A stretch of 64,000 bases of DNA from Altererythrobacter sp. (GTDB lineage Bacteria > Pseudomonadota > Alphaproteobacteria > Sphingomonadales > Sphingomonadaceae): the NCBI GenBank assembly GCA_017308255.1, contig JAFKFN010000008.1, positions 91,596 through 155,595 on the forward strand. The letters run 5' to 3'. A program made the position numbers and the translations under genes. The notes beneath the pieces are model-generated. The model did no database searches, was not told where the DNA came from, and worked only from the letters and a program-made list of their open reading frames with translations. How positions within the stretch are numbered: position 1 is the stretch's first letter; every line of letters starts with the position of its first letter. Shown here in pieces: positions 44,205 to 51,637 of this stretch.

Positions 44205-44827
44205 GCAAGAGCGAAAGGGAGCTGCCCGTACGCAGCGCCGAAGATAAACGCGCCTTCAAACGCGAGTTGACGGAGGTAGTGCCGCACCTGCGGGCCTTTG
44301 CGCGCGGCCTGTGCGGCCGGCCCGACGTGGCCGACGACCTGGTGCAGGAAACGCTGCTCAAGGCCTGGGCGGCGCAGGACCGGTTCGAACCGGGCACGTC
44401 CATGCGCGCCTGGACCTTCGTGATCCTGCGCAACGCCTATCTCACCGACATGCGGCGCAACCGCTTCCGCGGCGAATACGACGAGACCGCCGCCGAACGG
44501 ATCCTCACCGCCCCGGCCGGGCAGGAAGAGCCGATCCACCTCAGCGACATGCACCGCGCGCTGCTGACGCTGCCGCCAGAACGGCGCGAGGCGCTGCTGC
44601 TGGTGGGCGCCGGGGGCTTTTCCTACGAGGAGGCCGCGCAGATCTGCGGCTGCGCCGTGGGTACGATCAAGAGCCGGGTCGGCCGCGCCCGCGCGGCGCT
44701 GACCCAGATGATCGAGCAGGGCTCCATCCCCGAGCGGTCGGTGGACGATCCGGCGGCGCATCGGGCGATTCTCGAGGAACTGGACCAGGTGGCCTCTGGC
44801 CACGGCCAGTCGTCGCCGACGAAGTAG
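44201..44827 (+). CDS. ecfG: General stress response sigma factor EcfG
   Basis: ECF sigma factor of 208 aa (ECF15 type). Region 2: LRAFARGLCGRPDVADDLVQETLLKAWAAQDRFEPGTSMRAWTFVILRN. Region 4: ALLTLPPERREALLLVGAGGFSYEEAAQICGCAVGTIKSRVGRARAAL. It directs transcription of stress genes from GGAAC/CGTT promoters, one of which is 330 bp upstream. Confidence 0.95.
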   Translation: MSKSERELPVRSAEDKRAFKRELTEVVPHLRAFARGLCGRPDVADDLVQETLLKAWAAQDRFEPGTSMRAWTFVILRNAYLTDMRRNRFRGEYDETAAERILTAPAGQEEPIHLSDMHRALLTLPPERREALLLVGAGGFSYEEAAQICGCAVGTIKSRVGRARAALTQMIEQGSIPERSVDDPAAHRAILEELDQVASGHGQSSPTK

Positions 44828-44849
44828 CCGGCGCGGGGCGGGGGCAGGG

Positions 44850-46046
44850 ATGAGCACGGTTCCTGATCCGGGCGGCACGGCCCCGACACCGCCGCCGCCC
44901 CCTTCCCCGCCGCCGACGGGCGAGCCGCGCCAGTATCGCCGGGCGTCCGGGCTGGCCGCGCAGGAACTGCGGTTGATTTCCGCCCTGGTGGTGCTGCTGG
45001 CGATCGGGCTGTTCCTGGCCCTGCCCTTCGTGCTTTCGATCGGCTCGGTAGTGTTCCTGCCCCTGGTCACGGCGATCATGCTGATGATCATCCTTTCGCC
45101 GCTGGCCGACCGGCTGGCCCAGGTCGGCCTGCCCAACTTCATCGCCTCGTTCCTGGCGCTGCTGGTGTTCCTCGGCGCGCTGGCCCTGTCGCTCATCGTC
45201 GTGCTGCGCCCGGCGCTGTCGCTGTTCGAGGACGTGCCCGCCCTGATCGACAGGATCGGCACGCGCTTCCAGGACTTGCAGGGCAGCTTCGCCTGGATGT
45301 CGCGCCTCAACGACAAGGTCGCCGCGATCGTCGGGCAGGCGGAAGCCGAACAGGTCGTGCTTGCCGGCCCGTCGATGCTGGAACAGCTCGCCTTCGCCAC
45401 GCCCAGCGTGCTGCTGGAAGTGCTGCTGACCTTCCTGATGGCGTTCTTCATGATCGAGGCGCGCGTGCGGATGCGGCGGCGCCTGCTGCTGGAACGCAAG
45501 CATTTCGGCACCAGCCTCAAGGCCGCGCGGGTGATGCGCGACGTGCAGGACCGGGTGGCCGCCTATATCCTGACCGTGGGGCTGATAAATCTGGGCGTGG
45601 GGGTGATCGTGGCCGGCGGCGCCTGGGCGCTGGACATGCGCTATCCGGTGATGTGGGGCGGGCTGGCCGCGCTGCTCAACTTCCTGCCTTACATCGGCCC
45701 GCTGGCCATGGCCGCGCTGCTGACGCTCTATGGGCTGGGAACGGCCGATTCGGCGCTGGTCGGGCTGGTTCCCGCTGCCGCCTATCTCGGCCTTCATGCC
45801 ACCGAATCGAACCTGGTGACCCCGTCGATCCTGGGCGCGCGCTTCACCATCAACCCGGTGCTGATCCTGCTGGCGCTGAGCTATTTCAGCTGGATCTGGG
45901 GCGTGGTCGGGGCGCTGCTTTCAGTGCCCATCCTGCTGACCGTCACCGCGCTGTTCGACCATCTGGGCAAGCCCAACCTGATCGGCTTCCTGTTCGGCGA
46001 ACCGCTGTTCGCGGCGGGCGTGCTCGACTTCGGGGAAGAGGCCTGA
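44850..46046 (+). CDS. AI-2E family transporter
   Basis: Membrane protein of 398 aa with a Pro-rich N-terminal tail and about eight helices in the AI-2E/PerM arrangement: FVLSIGSVVFLPLVTAIMLMIILSPLADRL, INLGVGVIVAGGAWALDMRYP, MWGGLAALLNFLPYIGPLAMAA and SILGARFTINPVLILLALSYFSWIWGVVGALL. Substrate is uncertain; the family name does not prove autoinducer export. Lies 22 bp after ecfG and may be under the same promoter. Confidence 0.92.
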   Translation: MSTVPDPGGTAPTPPPPPSPPPTGEPRQYRRASGLAAQELRLISALVVLLAIGLFLALPFVLSIGSVVFLPLVTAIMLMIILSPLADRLAQVGLPNFIASFLALLVFLGALALSLIVVLRPALSLFEDVPALIDRIGTRFQDLQGSFAWMSRLNDKVAAIVGQAEAEQVVLAGPSMLEQLAFATPSVLLEVLLTFLMAFFMIEARVRMRRRLLLERKHFGTSLKAARVMRDVQDRVAAYILTVGLINLGVGVIVAGGAWALDMRYPVMWGGLAALLNFLPYIGPLAMAALLTLYGLGTADSALVGLVPAAAYLGLHATESNLVTPSILGARFTINPVLILLALSYFSWIWGVVGALLSVPILLTVTALFDHLGKPNLIGFLFGEPLFAAGVLDFGEEA

Positions 46047-46099
46047 AGCCGGTTCGCGGCGGGGCGCGATCGCCCAACCCGAAATCCCGCCCCCAGCTT

Positions 46100-46181
46100 C
46101 GTCATTGCGAGCGTAGCGAAGCAATCCAGGGCGGTTTGCGCCGCCCTGGATTGCTTCGTCGCTACGCTCCTCGCAATGACG
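46100..46181. repeat. Interspersed palindrome, CATTGCGAG family, copy 3
   Basis: A nearly perfect 82-bp inverted repeat: CGTCATTGCGAGCGTAGCGA ... CGCTACGCTCCTCGCAATGACG, with inner arms AGCAATCCAGGGCGG/CCGCCCTGGATTGCT. Lies between the convergent AI-2E and sodB genes and could end both transcripts. Confidence 0.92.
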
Positions 46182-46202
46182 AGCGTCTTGGCCGGGTGGC
46201 TA

Positions 46203-46814
46203 TCAGGCCGGATACTTCCATGCCGTGCCGCGCGCGAGGTTCTCGGCGGCGAAGGCCCAGTTGATGTGGCCTTCGATCACCTGCTTCAGGTAATCGGGCC
46301 GCAGGTTCTGGTGATCGAGGTAATAGGCGTGTTCCCACACGTCGATGGTCAGCAGCGGCAGAGTGCCGGTGTCGACCAGCGTATCGCCGTCATGGGTCTC
46401 CTCGATCGACAGGGTATCGCCCTTGGCCGCCAGCCAGACCCAGCCGTTGGAGAAGTGGCCCGCGCCGCGTTCCGCCAGCTTCTTCTTCAACTCGTCGAAC
46501 GATCCGAACGAAGCGTCGATCTTCTTCGCCAGGTCGCCCGAAGGCTGCTGCGCCTCGGGCGAGAGCGAATACCAGTAGAACCCGTGGTTCCAGCTCTGCG
46601 CGGAATTGTTGAACAGGCCCTGGTTGCTGCCGCGCGCCTTGGCGATCACCGTCTCCAGGTCGGCATCGGCAAGGTCCGTGCCTTCGATCGCGGCGTTGGT
46701 CTTGTCGATATAGGCCTTGTGGTGCTTGCCGTGGTGATAGCTCAGCGTCCTTGCGGAGATCGCCGGCTCCAGCGCCGCGCTGTCAAACGGCAGCGCAATG
46801 AGTTCGAATGCCAT
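46203..46814 (-). CDS. sodB: Superoxide dismutase (Fe type)
   Basis: Protein of 203 aa. Metal ligands lie in LSYHHGKHHKAYIDK, SWNHGFYWYSL and DVWEHAYYLDHQN. NNSAQSWNH carries the Gln typical of Fe enzymes, and GAGHFSNGWVWL lacks the Mn-type Gln. Cytoplasmic (no signal). Converts superoxide to peroxide and oxygen. Confidence 0.95.
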   Translation of the reverse strand: MAFELIALPFDSAALEPAISARTLSYHHGKHHKAYIDKTNAAIEGTDLADADLETVIAKARGSNQGLFNNSAQSWNHGFYWYSLSPEAQQPSGDLAKKIDASFGSFDELKKKLAERGAGHFSNGWVWLAAKGDTLSIEETHDGDTLVDTGTLPLLTIDVWEHAYYLDHQNLRPDYLKQVIEGHINWAFAAENLARGTAWKYPA

Positions 46815-46860
46815 GAGTGGTCCGTCCTTTCGTTGTGGTTGAGGCTAGTTGCCGCGAAGA

Positions 46861-46879
46861 GCGTTCCCCAAGGGAACGC
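46861..46879. promoter_or_regulatory. Inverted repeat in the sodB/glmM divergent region
   Basis: GCGTTCCC-CAA-GGGAACGC, a perfect 8-bp stem 47 bp from the sodB start. It contains GGAAC on both strands, but no CGTT at the EcfG distance was found, so it is not called an EcfG promoter. Could be an operator. Nothing else is seen in this 291-bp gap. Confidence 0.4.
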
Positions 46880-47105
46880 GTGGAATGCCGGGGGGTTGCA
46901 TCTGCGATCCATTCTCACCGTTTCGCCGCCATGGCCAGCCTCCCGCCGGCCTTGCTGCTCGGGCGGCGCAAGTCCACCCCGCGCATGACCTCATCGGCTG
47001 AATCGTCCTGGCGGCGCTGCCCATGGTTCTCCCTGTATGCGTGACATTAAGCCCGCGAGGCGGCATGGCAATCGCAGCAAATCTAACGAGCCTCGAAGGA
47101 CTTCA

Positions 47106-48443
47106 ATGGGACGCAGGTATTTCGGCACCGACGGCATCCGGGGCCGCGCCAATGGCGGGATGCTGGATGCCGCCACCGTGATGAAGGCGGGCCAGGCCGC
47201 CGGCCGCCACTTCCTGCGCGGCTCGCACAAGCACCGGGTGGTGATCGGCAAGGACACGCGCCTGTCGGGCTATATGATGGAGACAGCGCTGGTCGCCGGG
47301 TTCACCAGCGTGGGCATGGACGTGATCATGACCGGGCCGCTGCCGACGCCGGCAATCGCCCTGCTCACCCGCGAGATGCGGGCGGACCTGGGCGTGATGA
47401 TCTCCGCCAGCCACAACCCCTATTTCGACAACGGCATCAAGCTGTTCGGCCCCGACGGATTCAAGCTGTCCGACGCGGACGAGGAAGCCATCGAACAGGC
47501 CATGGCCGGCGAGATCGAGCTGGCGCGCGACGGCGACGTGGGCCGGGCGCGGCGGATCGAGGATGCGCGCGGGCGCTATATCCACGCGATCAAGAAGTCC
47601 CTGCCCGACGAGATCCGGCTCGATTCGCTCAAGGTGGTGATCGATTGCGCCCACGGCGCCGCTTACGAGGTGGCCCCCACCGCCATCTGGGAACTGGGCG
47701 CGAAAGTGATCTCGCTGGGGGTGAGCCCCAATGGCCTCAACATCAACGAAGGCGTCGGCTCCACCGCGCTGGACGCGATCAAGGCGCGGGTGGTGGAGGA
47801 AGGGGCCGACATCGGCCTGGCGCTGGACGGCGATGCCGACCGGCTGATCGTGATCGACGAGAAAGGCCAGGCGGTGGACGGCGACCAGATCATGGCGCTG
47901 ATCGCCACGCACATGGCCGGCCTGGGCGAGCTGAAGGGCGGCGGGATCGTCGCCACCGTGATGTCCAACCTGGGCCTCGAACGGTTCCTGGCCGATTTCG
48001 GCCTGGACCTGGTCCGCACCAAGGTGGGTGACCGCTACGTGCTCGAAGCGATGCGCGAGGGCGGCTACAACGTGGGTGGGGAGCAATCCGGGCACATGAT
48101 CCTGCTCGACCATGCGACCACCGGCGATGGCTGCATCGCCGCGCTGCAAGTGCTGGCGGCGCTGGTCCGTTCGGGCAAGCGGGCGAGCGAGCTGCTGCAC
48201 TTGTTCGATCCGGTGCCGCAACTGCTCAAGAACGTGGTGTTCGATGGCGGCGATCCGCTGGCCAATGCCGAGGTCAAGGCCGCGATCGCCGAAGGCGAAG
48301 CCGCGCTGGGCAAGTCCGGCCGGCTGGTGATCCGCAAGTCCGGCACCGAACCCAAGATCCGCGTCATGGCCGAAGGCGACGATGCCGCGCTGGTGGAACG
48401 GGTGGTGGACGATATCTGCGCGGCGGTGAAAGCGGCGGCATGA
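47106..48443 (+). CDS. glmM: Phosphoglucosamine mutase
   Basis: Protein of 445 aa converting glucosamine-6-P to glucosamine-1-P for UDP-GlcNAc. YFGTDGIRG at the start, the phosphoserine loop [13 protein letters not shown] with Ser102 (same number as in E. coli), the metal loop [19 protein letters not shown] and the C-terminal phosphate loop [12 protein letters not shown]. The ATG at 47106 follows GAAGGA. Confidence 0.97.
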   Translation: MGRRYFGTDGIRGRANGGMLDAATVMKAGQAAGRHFLRGSHKHRVVIGKDTRLSGYMMETALVAGFTSVGMDVIMTGPLPTPAIALLTREMRADLGVMISASHNPYFDNGIKLFGPDGFKLSDADEEAIEQAMAGEIELARDGDVGRARRIEDARGRYIHAIKKSLPDEIRLDSLKVVIDCAHGAAYEVAPTAIWELGAKVISLGVSPNGLNINEGVGSTALDAIKARVVEEGADIGLALDGDADRLIVIDEKGQAVDGDQIMALIATHMAGLGELKGGGIVATVMSNLGLERFLADFGLDLVRTKVGDRYVLEAMREGGYNVGGEQSGHMILLDHATTGDGCIAALQVLAALVRSGKRASELLHLFDPVPQLLKNVVFDGGDPLANAEVKAAIAEGEAALGKSGRLVIRKSGTEPKIRVMAEGDDAALVERVVDDICAAVKAAA

Positions 48444-48670
48444 GTCTGGACATGCGCCCCGACTGCGAGCGCTGCGGCGCGGACCTGCCCGCCCCCGCAC
48501 CCGGCGCGTTCATCTGCAGCTTCGAATGCACCTTCTGCGCCAGTTGTGCCGAGGCGCTGGACGACATGTGCCCGAACTGCGGGGGCGAGCTGGTGGATCG
48601 GCCGACCCGGGCGAAGCGCCTGCTGGAAACACACCCCGCCTCAACGGAGCGGCGGTTCAAGCACGCATGA
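48440..48670 (+). CDS. DUF1272 small zinc-finger-like protein
   Basis: Protein of 76 aa with four CxxC-type pairs: [39 protein letters not shown]. Typical DUF1272; probably binds zinc. Its start overlaps the glmM stop (ATGA), so it is co-translated. Function unknown. Confidence 0.9.
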   Translation: MSLDMRPDCERCGADLPAPAPGAFICSFECTFCASCAEALDDMCPNCGGELVDRPTRAKRLLETHPASTERRFKHA

Positions 48671-48684
48671 TGGCTCCTCTCTCT

Positions 48685-48773
48685 CGTCATCCCCGCGGAA
48701 GCGGGGACCCAGGGCGGTTGAGCGCTGCGCGCGCCTCTTTGTGCGCTGGGTTCCCGCTTCCCCGGGAATGACG
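48685..48773. repeat. Interspersed palindrome, GCGGGAAC family, abutting thiD
   Basis: CGTCATCCCCGCGGAAGCGG...GGTTCCCGCTTCCCCGGGAATGACG. Outer arms pair over about 30 bp. It ends 3 bp before the chosen thiD start, so the ribosome-binding region of thiD is inside its right arm. Confidence 0.82.
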
Positions 48774-48776
48774 AAG

Positions 48777-49529
48777 ATGGAAACCACCCCGCCCCGCGTC
48801 CTCGCCATCGCCGGTTCCGACAGCTCGGGCGGCGCCGGCATCCAGGCCGATATCAAGACGATCACGATGCTCGGCGGCTATGCGATGACGGCGGTGACCG
48901 CCGTCACGGCGCAGAACACCACGGGCGTGACCCTGGTCGAAGCCCTCTCGCCGCGGATGATCGCGGCGCAGATCGACGCCTGCCTGTCCGACATCGGCGC
49001 CGACGCGGTGAAGATCGGCATGCTCGGCTCGCCCGAGATCGCCCATGTCGTGGCCGACCGGCTCGAAGGCCTGACCGTGCCCATCGTGTTCGATCCGGTG
49101 ATGGTGGCGACCAGCGGCGCGGTGCTGGCGGACGAAGCCACCGTCGCGGCGTTCGAGCGGCTGATGCACCTGGCCGCGCTGACGACGCCCAACGTGCCGG
49201 AGCTTCAGGTGCTCGGCGGGCCGGCAGGCATGGCGGCGCGCGGCGGGGCCTATCTCGCCAAGGGCGGCGATGCGGAAGGCCCGGAAGTGGAAGACCGCCT
49301 TGTCCGCCCCGGCCATGCGGACCGCCTCTGGCGATCGCCCCGGATCGAGACCCGCCACACCCACGGCACCGGTTGCACGCTGTCCAGCGCGATCGCCACG
49401 CTGCTCGGCCAGGGCGCGCCGCTGGAGCAGGCCGTTTCCGAAGCGCGCGAATTCGTCCGCCGCGCCTTGCTCGCCGCGCCCGGTTTCGGGGCCGGGCACG
49501 GGCCGATGGGCCATCAGGCGGTGCGCTAG
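48777..49529 (+). CDS. thiD: Hydroxymethylpyrimidine/phosphomethylpyrimidine kinase
   Basis: Ribokinase-like enzyme of 250 aa making HMP-PP for thiamine synthesis. Motifs: VLAIAGSDSSGGAGIQADIKTI, GGYAMTAVTAVTAQNT, KIGMLGSPEI, VFDPVMVATSG, TPNVPELQVL and the anion hole/catalytic Cys region HGTGCTLSSAIA. Slightly short; the segment after AYLAKGGDAEG is compressed. No clear ribosome site precedes the ATG at 48777 because a palindrome ends there; ATG 48768 is an alternative. Confidence 0.93.
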   Translation: METTPPRVLAIAGSDSSGGAGIQADIKTITMLGGYAMTAVTAVTAQNTTGVTLVEALSPRMIAAQIDACLSDIGADAVKIGMLGSPEIAHVVADRLEGLTVPIVFDPVMVATSGAVLADEATVAAFERLMHLAALTTPNVPELQVLGGPAGMAARGGAYLAKGGDAEGPEVEDRLVRPGHADRLWRSPRIETRHTHGTGCTLSSAIATLLGQGAPLEQAVSEAREFVRRALLAAPGFGAGHGPMGHQAVR

Positions 49530-49557
49530 AGCGAAATGCGGATAACCGAAATCACCT

Positions 49558-49642
49558 CGTCATTGCGAGCGTAGCGAAGCAATCCAGAGCGTATTGCGCA
49601 ACCGCTCTGGATTGCTTCGTCGCTCCGCTCCTCGCAATGACG
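49558..49642. repeat. Interspersed palindrome, CATTGCGAG family, copy 4
   Basis: CGTCATTGCGAGCGTAGCGA ... CGCTCCGCTCCTCGCAATGACG with inner AAGCAATCCAGAGCG/CGCTCTGGATTGCTT. Between convergent thiD and the LOG gene. Confidence 0.92.
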
Positions 49643-49671
49643 AGGGTGGCGCAGATAATGCGCGCGCCGCT

Positions 49672-50580
49672 CTAAATCACCGCGTTCGGCTGATCGATGC
49701 CATAGAACGCGCGGATGTGATCCCAGGCGTCCTCGGCCGTTTCGCACCAGGTGATCAGTTCCAGATCGTTGACCGAGATCACCCCTTCGCGGGCCAGCGC
49801 GCCGAAATCGATCACCCGGGTCCAGAACTCCTTGCCGAACAGCAGCACGGGGATCGGCTTCATCTTGCCGGTCTGGATCAGGGTCAGCAACTCGAACATC
49901 TCGTCGAAGGTGCCGAACCCGCCGGGGAACACCGCCACGGCCCGCGCGCGGAGCAGGAAGTGCATCTTCCTCAGCGCGAAATAGTGGAACTGGAACGAGA
50001 GATAAGGCGTGACATAGGGATTGGGCGCCTGTTCGTGCGGCAGCACGATGTTCATGCCGATCGATTCCGCACCGGCATCGGAAGCGCCGCGATTGGCCGC
50101 CTCCATGATCGACGGCCCCCCGCCCGAGCAGATCACGAACTGGCGCTTGCCGTTCTCCACGATCGAACGCTCGCTCACCAGCCGCGCCAGCTTGTAGGCT
50201 TCGGCGTAGTACTTCGCCTTTTCCGCCAGCCGCTCCACCACCATGCGATCCTCGACCGGCAGTTCCTTGGCCCCTTTGAGCGCTTCGTCGGCCGCTTCGG
50301 GCGGCGGAATGCGCGCCGATCCGTACATGACCAGGGTGGAACCCACGCGCGCTTCTTCCAGCAGCATCGAAGGCTTCAACAGCTCAAGCTGGAAGCGCAC
50401 GGGCCGCAATTCGTCGCGCAGCAGGAAATCGGTGTCGCGGAAAGCCAGGCGATAGGCCGGATGGCGCGTCTGCGGCGTGTCCGTGGGCGATGCCTCGACG
50501 AAACTGGCTTCCTGCTCGGCGCGATAGAACTTGCGATCCTCCAGATCGTCTTTCATTTCGGGCCGGTCGGACTCGCTCAC
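49672..50580 (-). CDS. LOG family protein (TIGR00730-like)
   Basis: Protein of 302 aa. Rossmann-like LOG core: STLVMYGSARIPPPEAAD, ICSGGGPSIMEAANRGASDAGAESIGMNIVLPHEQ and the signature PGGFGTFDEMFELLTLIQTGK. LOG enzymes release cytokinin-type bases or split nucleoside monophosphates; the bacterial role is often unclear. Longer than the roughly 190-aa minimal LOG by an N-terminal extension of about 90 residues. Start GTG 50580 behind GGGGAGAAG. Confidence 0.9.
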   Translation of the reverse strand: MSESDRPEMKDDLEDRKFYRAEQEASFVEASPTDTPQTRHPAYRLAFRDTDFLLRDELRPVRFQLELLKPSMLLEEARVGSTLVMYGSARIPPPEAADEALKGAKELPVEDRMVVERLAEKAKYYAEAYKLARLVSERSIVENGKRQFVICSGGGPSIMEAANRGASDAGAESIGMNIVLPHEQAPNPYVTPYLSFQFHYFALRKMHFLLRARAVAVFPGGFGTFDEMFELLTLIQTGKMKPIPVLLFGKEFWTRVIDFGALAREGVISVNDLELITWCETAEDAWDHIRAFYGIDQPNAVI

Positions 50581-50665
50581 TTGCTTCTCCCCAATAATGA
50601 CCGCCGTGCCTAGGGATTCGCGGCGCGAATGGAAAGCGAGGGATGCGGCCGAAAAATCGATCGTC

Positions 50666-51637
50666 TCACCGCGTGTCGGATCGCGCGCGGCCGTGCGCCA
50701 GACGGCGCAACTGCAGAAAGCCCGGCAAGAGAGGCAGCCACAGAGTCAGGAACCGGAACAGGAACACGCCCGACAGCGCCGCTTCGAGCGGCACGCCAAG
50801 CAGGTGGAGCATGCTGGTGCCGGTCGCTTCGAACGAGCCCAGGCCGAACGGGATCGGCCCCAGCGTGACGACGATCGACGCCAGGACGAGGGCTATCAGG
50901 GCGGTCGACAGCGTCAGGTCGACGCCCAGGGCCTTGACGCAGGTATAGAGCGTGAGGCTATCCGCCGCGAACACCAGGCCGTTGTACAGGCTGACGCGCA
51001 GCAGCAGGCGCCGGTCGGCCATGAGCTTGGCAGGCGCCTGGGCGACGGATTCGAGCAGTTGCCGGATCGGCCCGAAGCGTTCGAGCAGCGGGGGCAGCGG
51101 CTTGCTTCCCCGCTCTTTCAGCCACAGGGCCAGCGCCGGAATCGCCAGGGCAACGAGGATGAACGTCGTCACCACGCCCACCAGCAGCGGCGAGGCATGG
51201 CCGTGAAGCCACAGCAGCAGCAGGCTGGCCACGGCGAAGACCAGATAGGCGGCGTAATAGCCCCGGATCGAGACCAGCAGGACAGCCATGGCCGTGCCTT
51301 TCGACGCGCCGATCGCGCGGAGCTGATCGACCAGCAGCACGTTTCCGCCCATCCCGGCGGTGGGCAGCGCCTGGTCCGCGAACAGCTTGGACAAGGCGAT
51401 GCGCAGCAGGCGCTTGAGCGAAAGGCGCCTGGCATCGCCGGCATCGAGGACCTCGCGCCAGCTCAGCGCCAGGCTGAGATAAGTCGACAGCTGCAGGATC
51501 AGCGCGGCCAGCAGCCACAGCGGCTGCGCCTGCCGCACCAGAGAGGCGAAATTGCGCCATTCGCTGAGGTTGACCGCCACCGTCACCAGAGCGGCGACCA
51601 GCAGCAGGCCAAGCAGCCAGCGAGCCCGGCTGCTCAC
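50666..51637 (-). CDS. Flippase-like integral membrane protein (LPG_synthase_TM family)
   Basis: Protein of 323 aa with about eight helices and family motifs ADQALPTAGMGGNVLLVDQL and GPIPFGLGSFEATGTSMLHLLGV. This is the membrane part of the lysylphosphatidylglycerol synthase/flippase family without the catalytic transferase domain. Starts with GTG overlapping the P-ATPase stop (GTGA), so the two are co-translated. Lipid transport is inferred. Confidence 0.86.
   Translation of the reverse strand: MSSRARWLLGLLLVAALVTVAVNLSEWRNFASLVRQAQPLWLLAALILQLSTYLSLALSWREVLDAGDARRLSLKRLLRIALSKLFADQALPTAGMGGNVLLVDQLRAIGASKGTAMAVLLVSIRGYYAAYLVFAVASLLLLWLHGHASPLLVGVVTTFILVALAIPALALWLKERGSKPLPPLLERFGPIRQLLESVAQAPAKLMADRRLLLRVSLYNGLVFAADSLTLYTCVKALGVDLTLSTALIALVLASIVVTLGPIPFGLGSFEATGTSMLHLLGVPLEAALSGVFLFRFLTLWLPLLPGFLQLRRLAHGRARSDTR

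Noticed and set aside
46861-46879. EcfG promoter ahead of sodB
   Set aside because: GGAAC is present on both strands, but no CGTT at 16-17 bp spacing in either direction.
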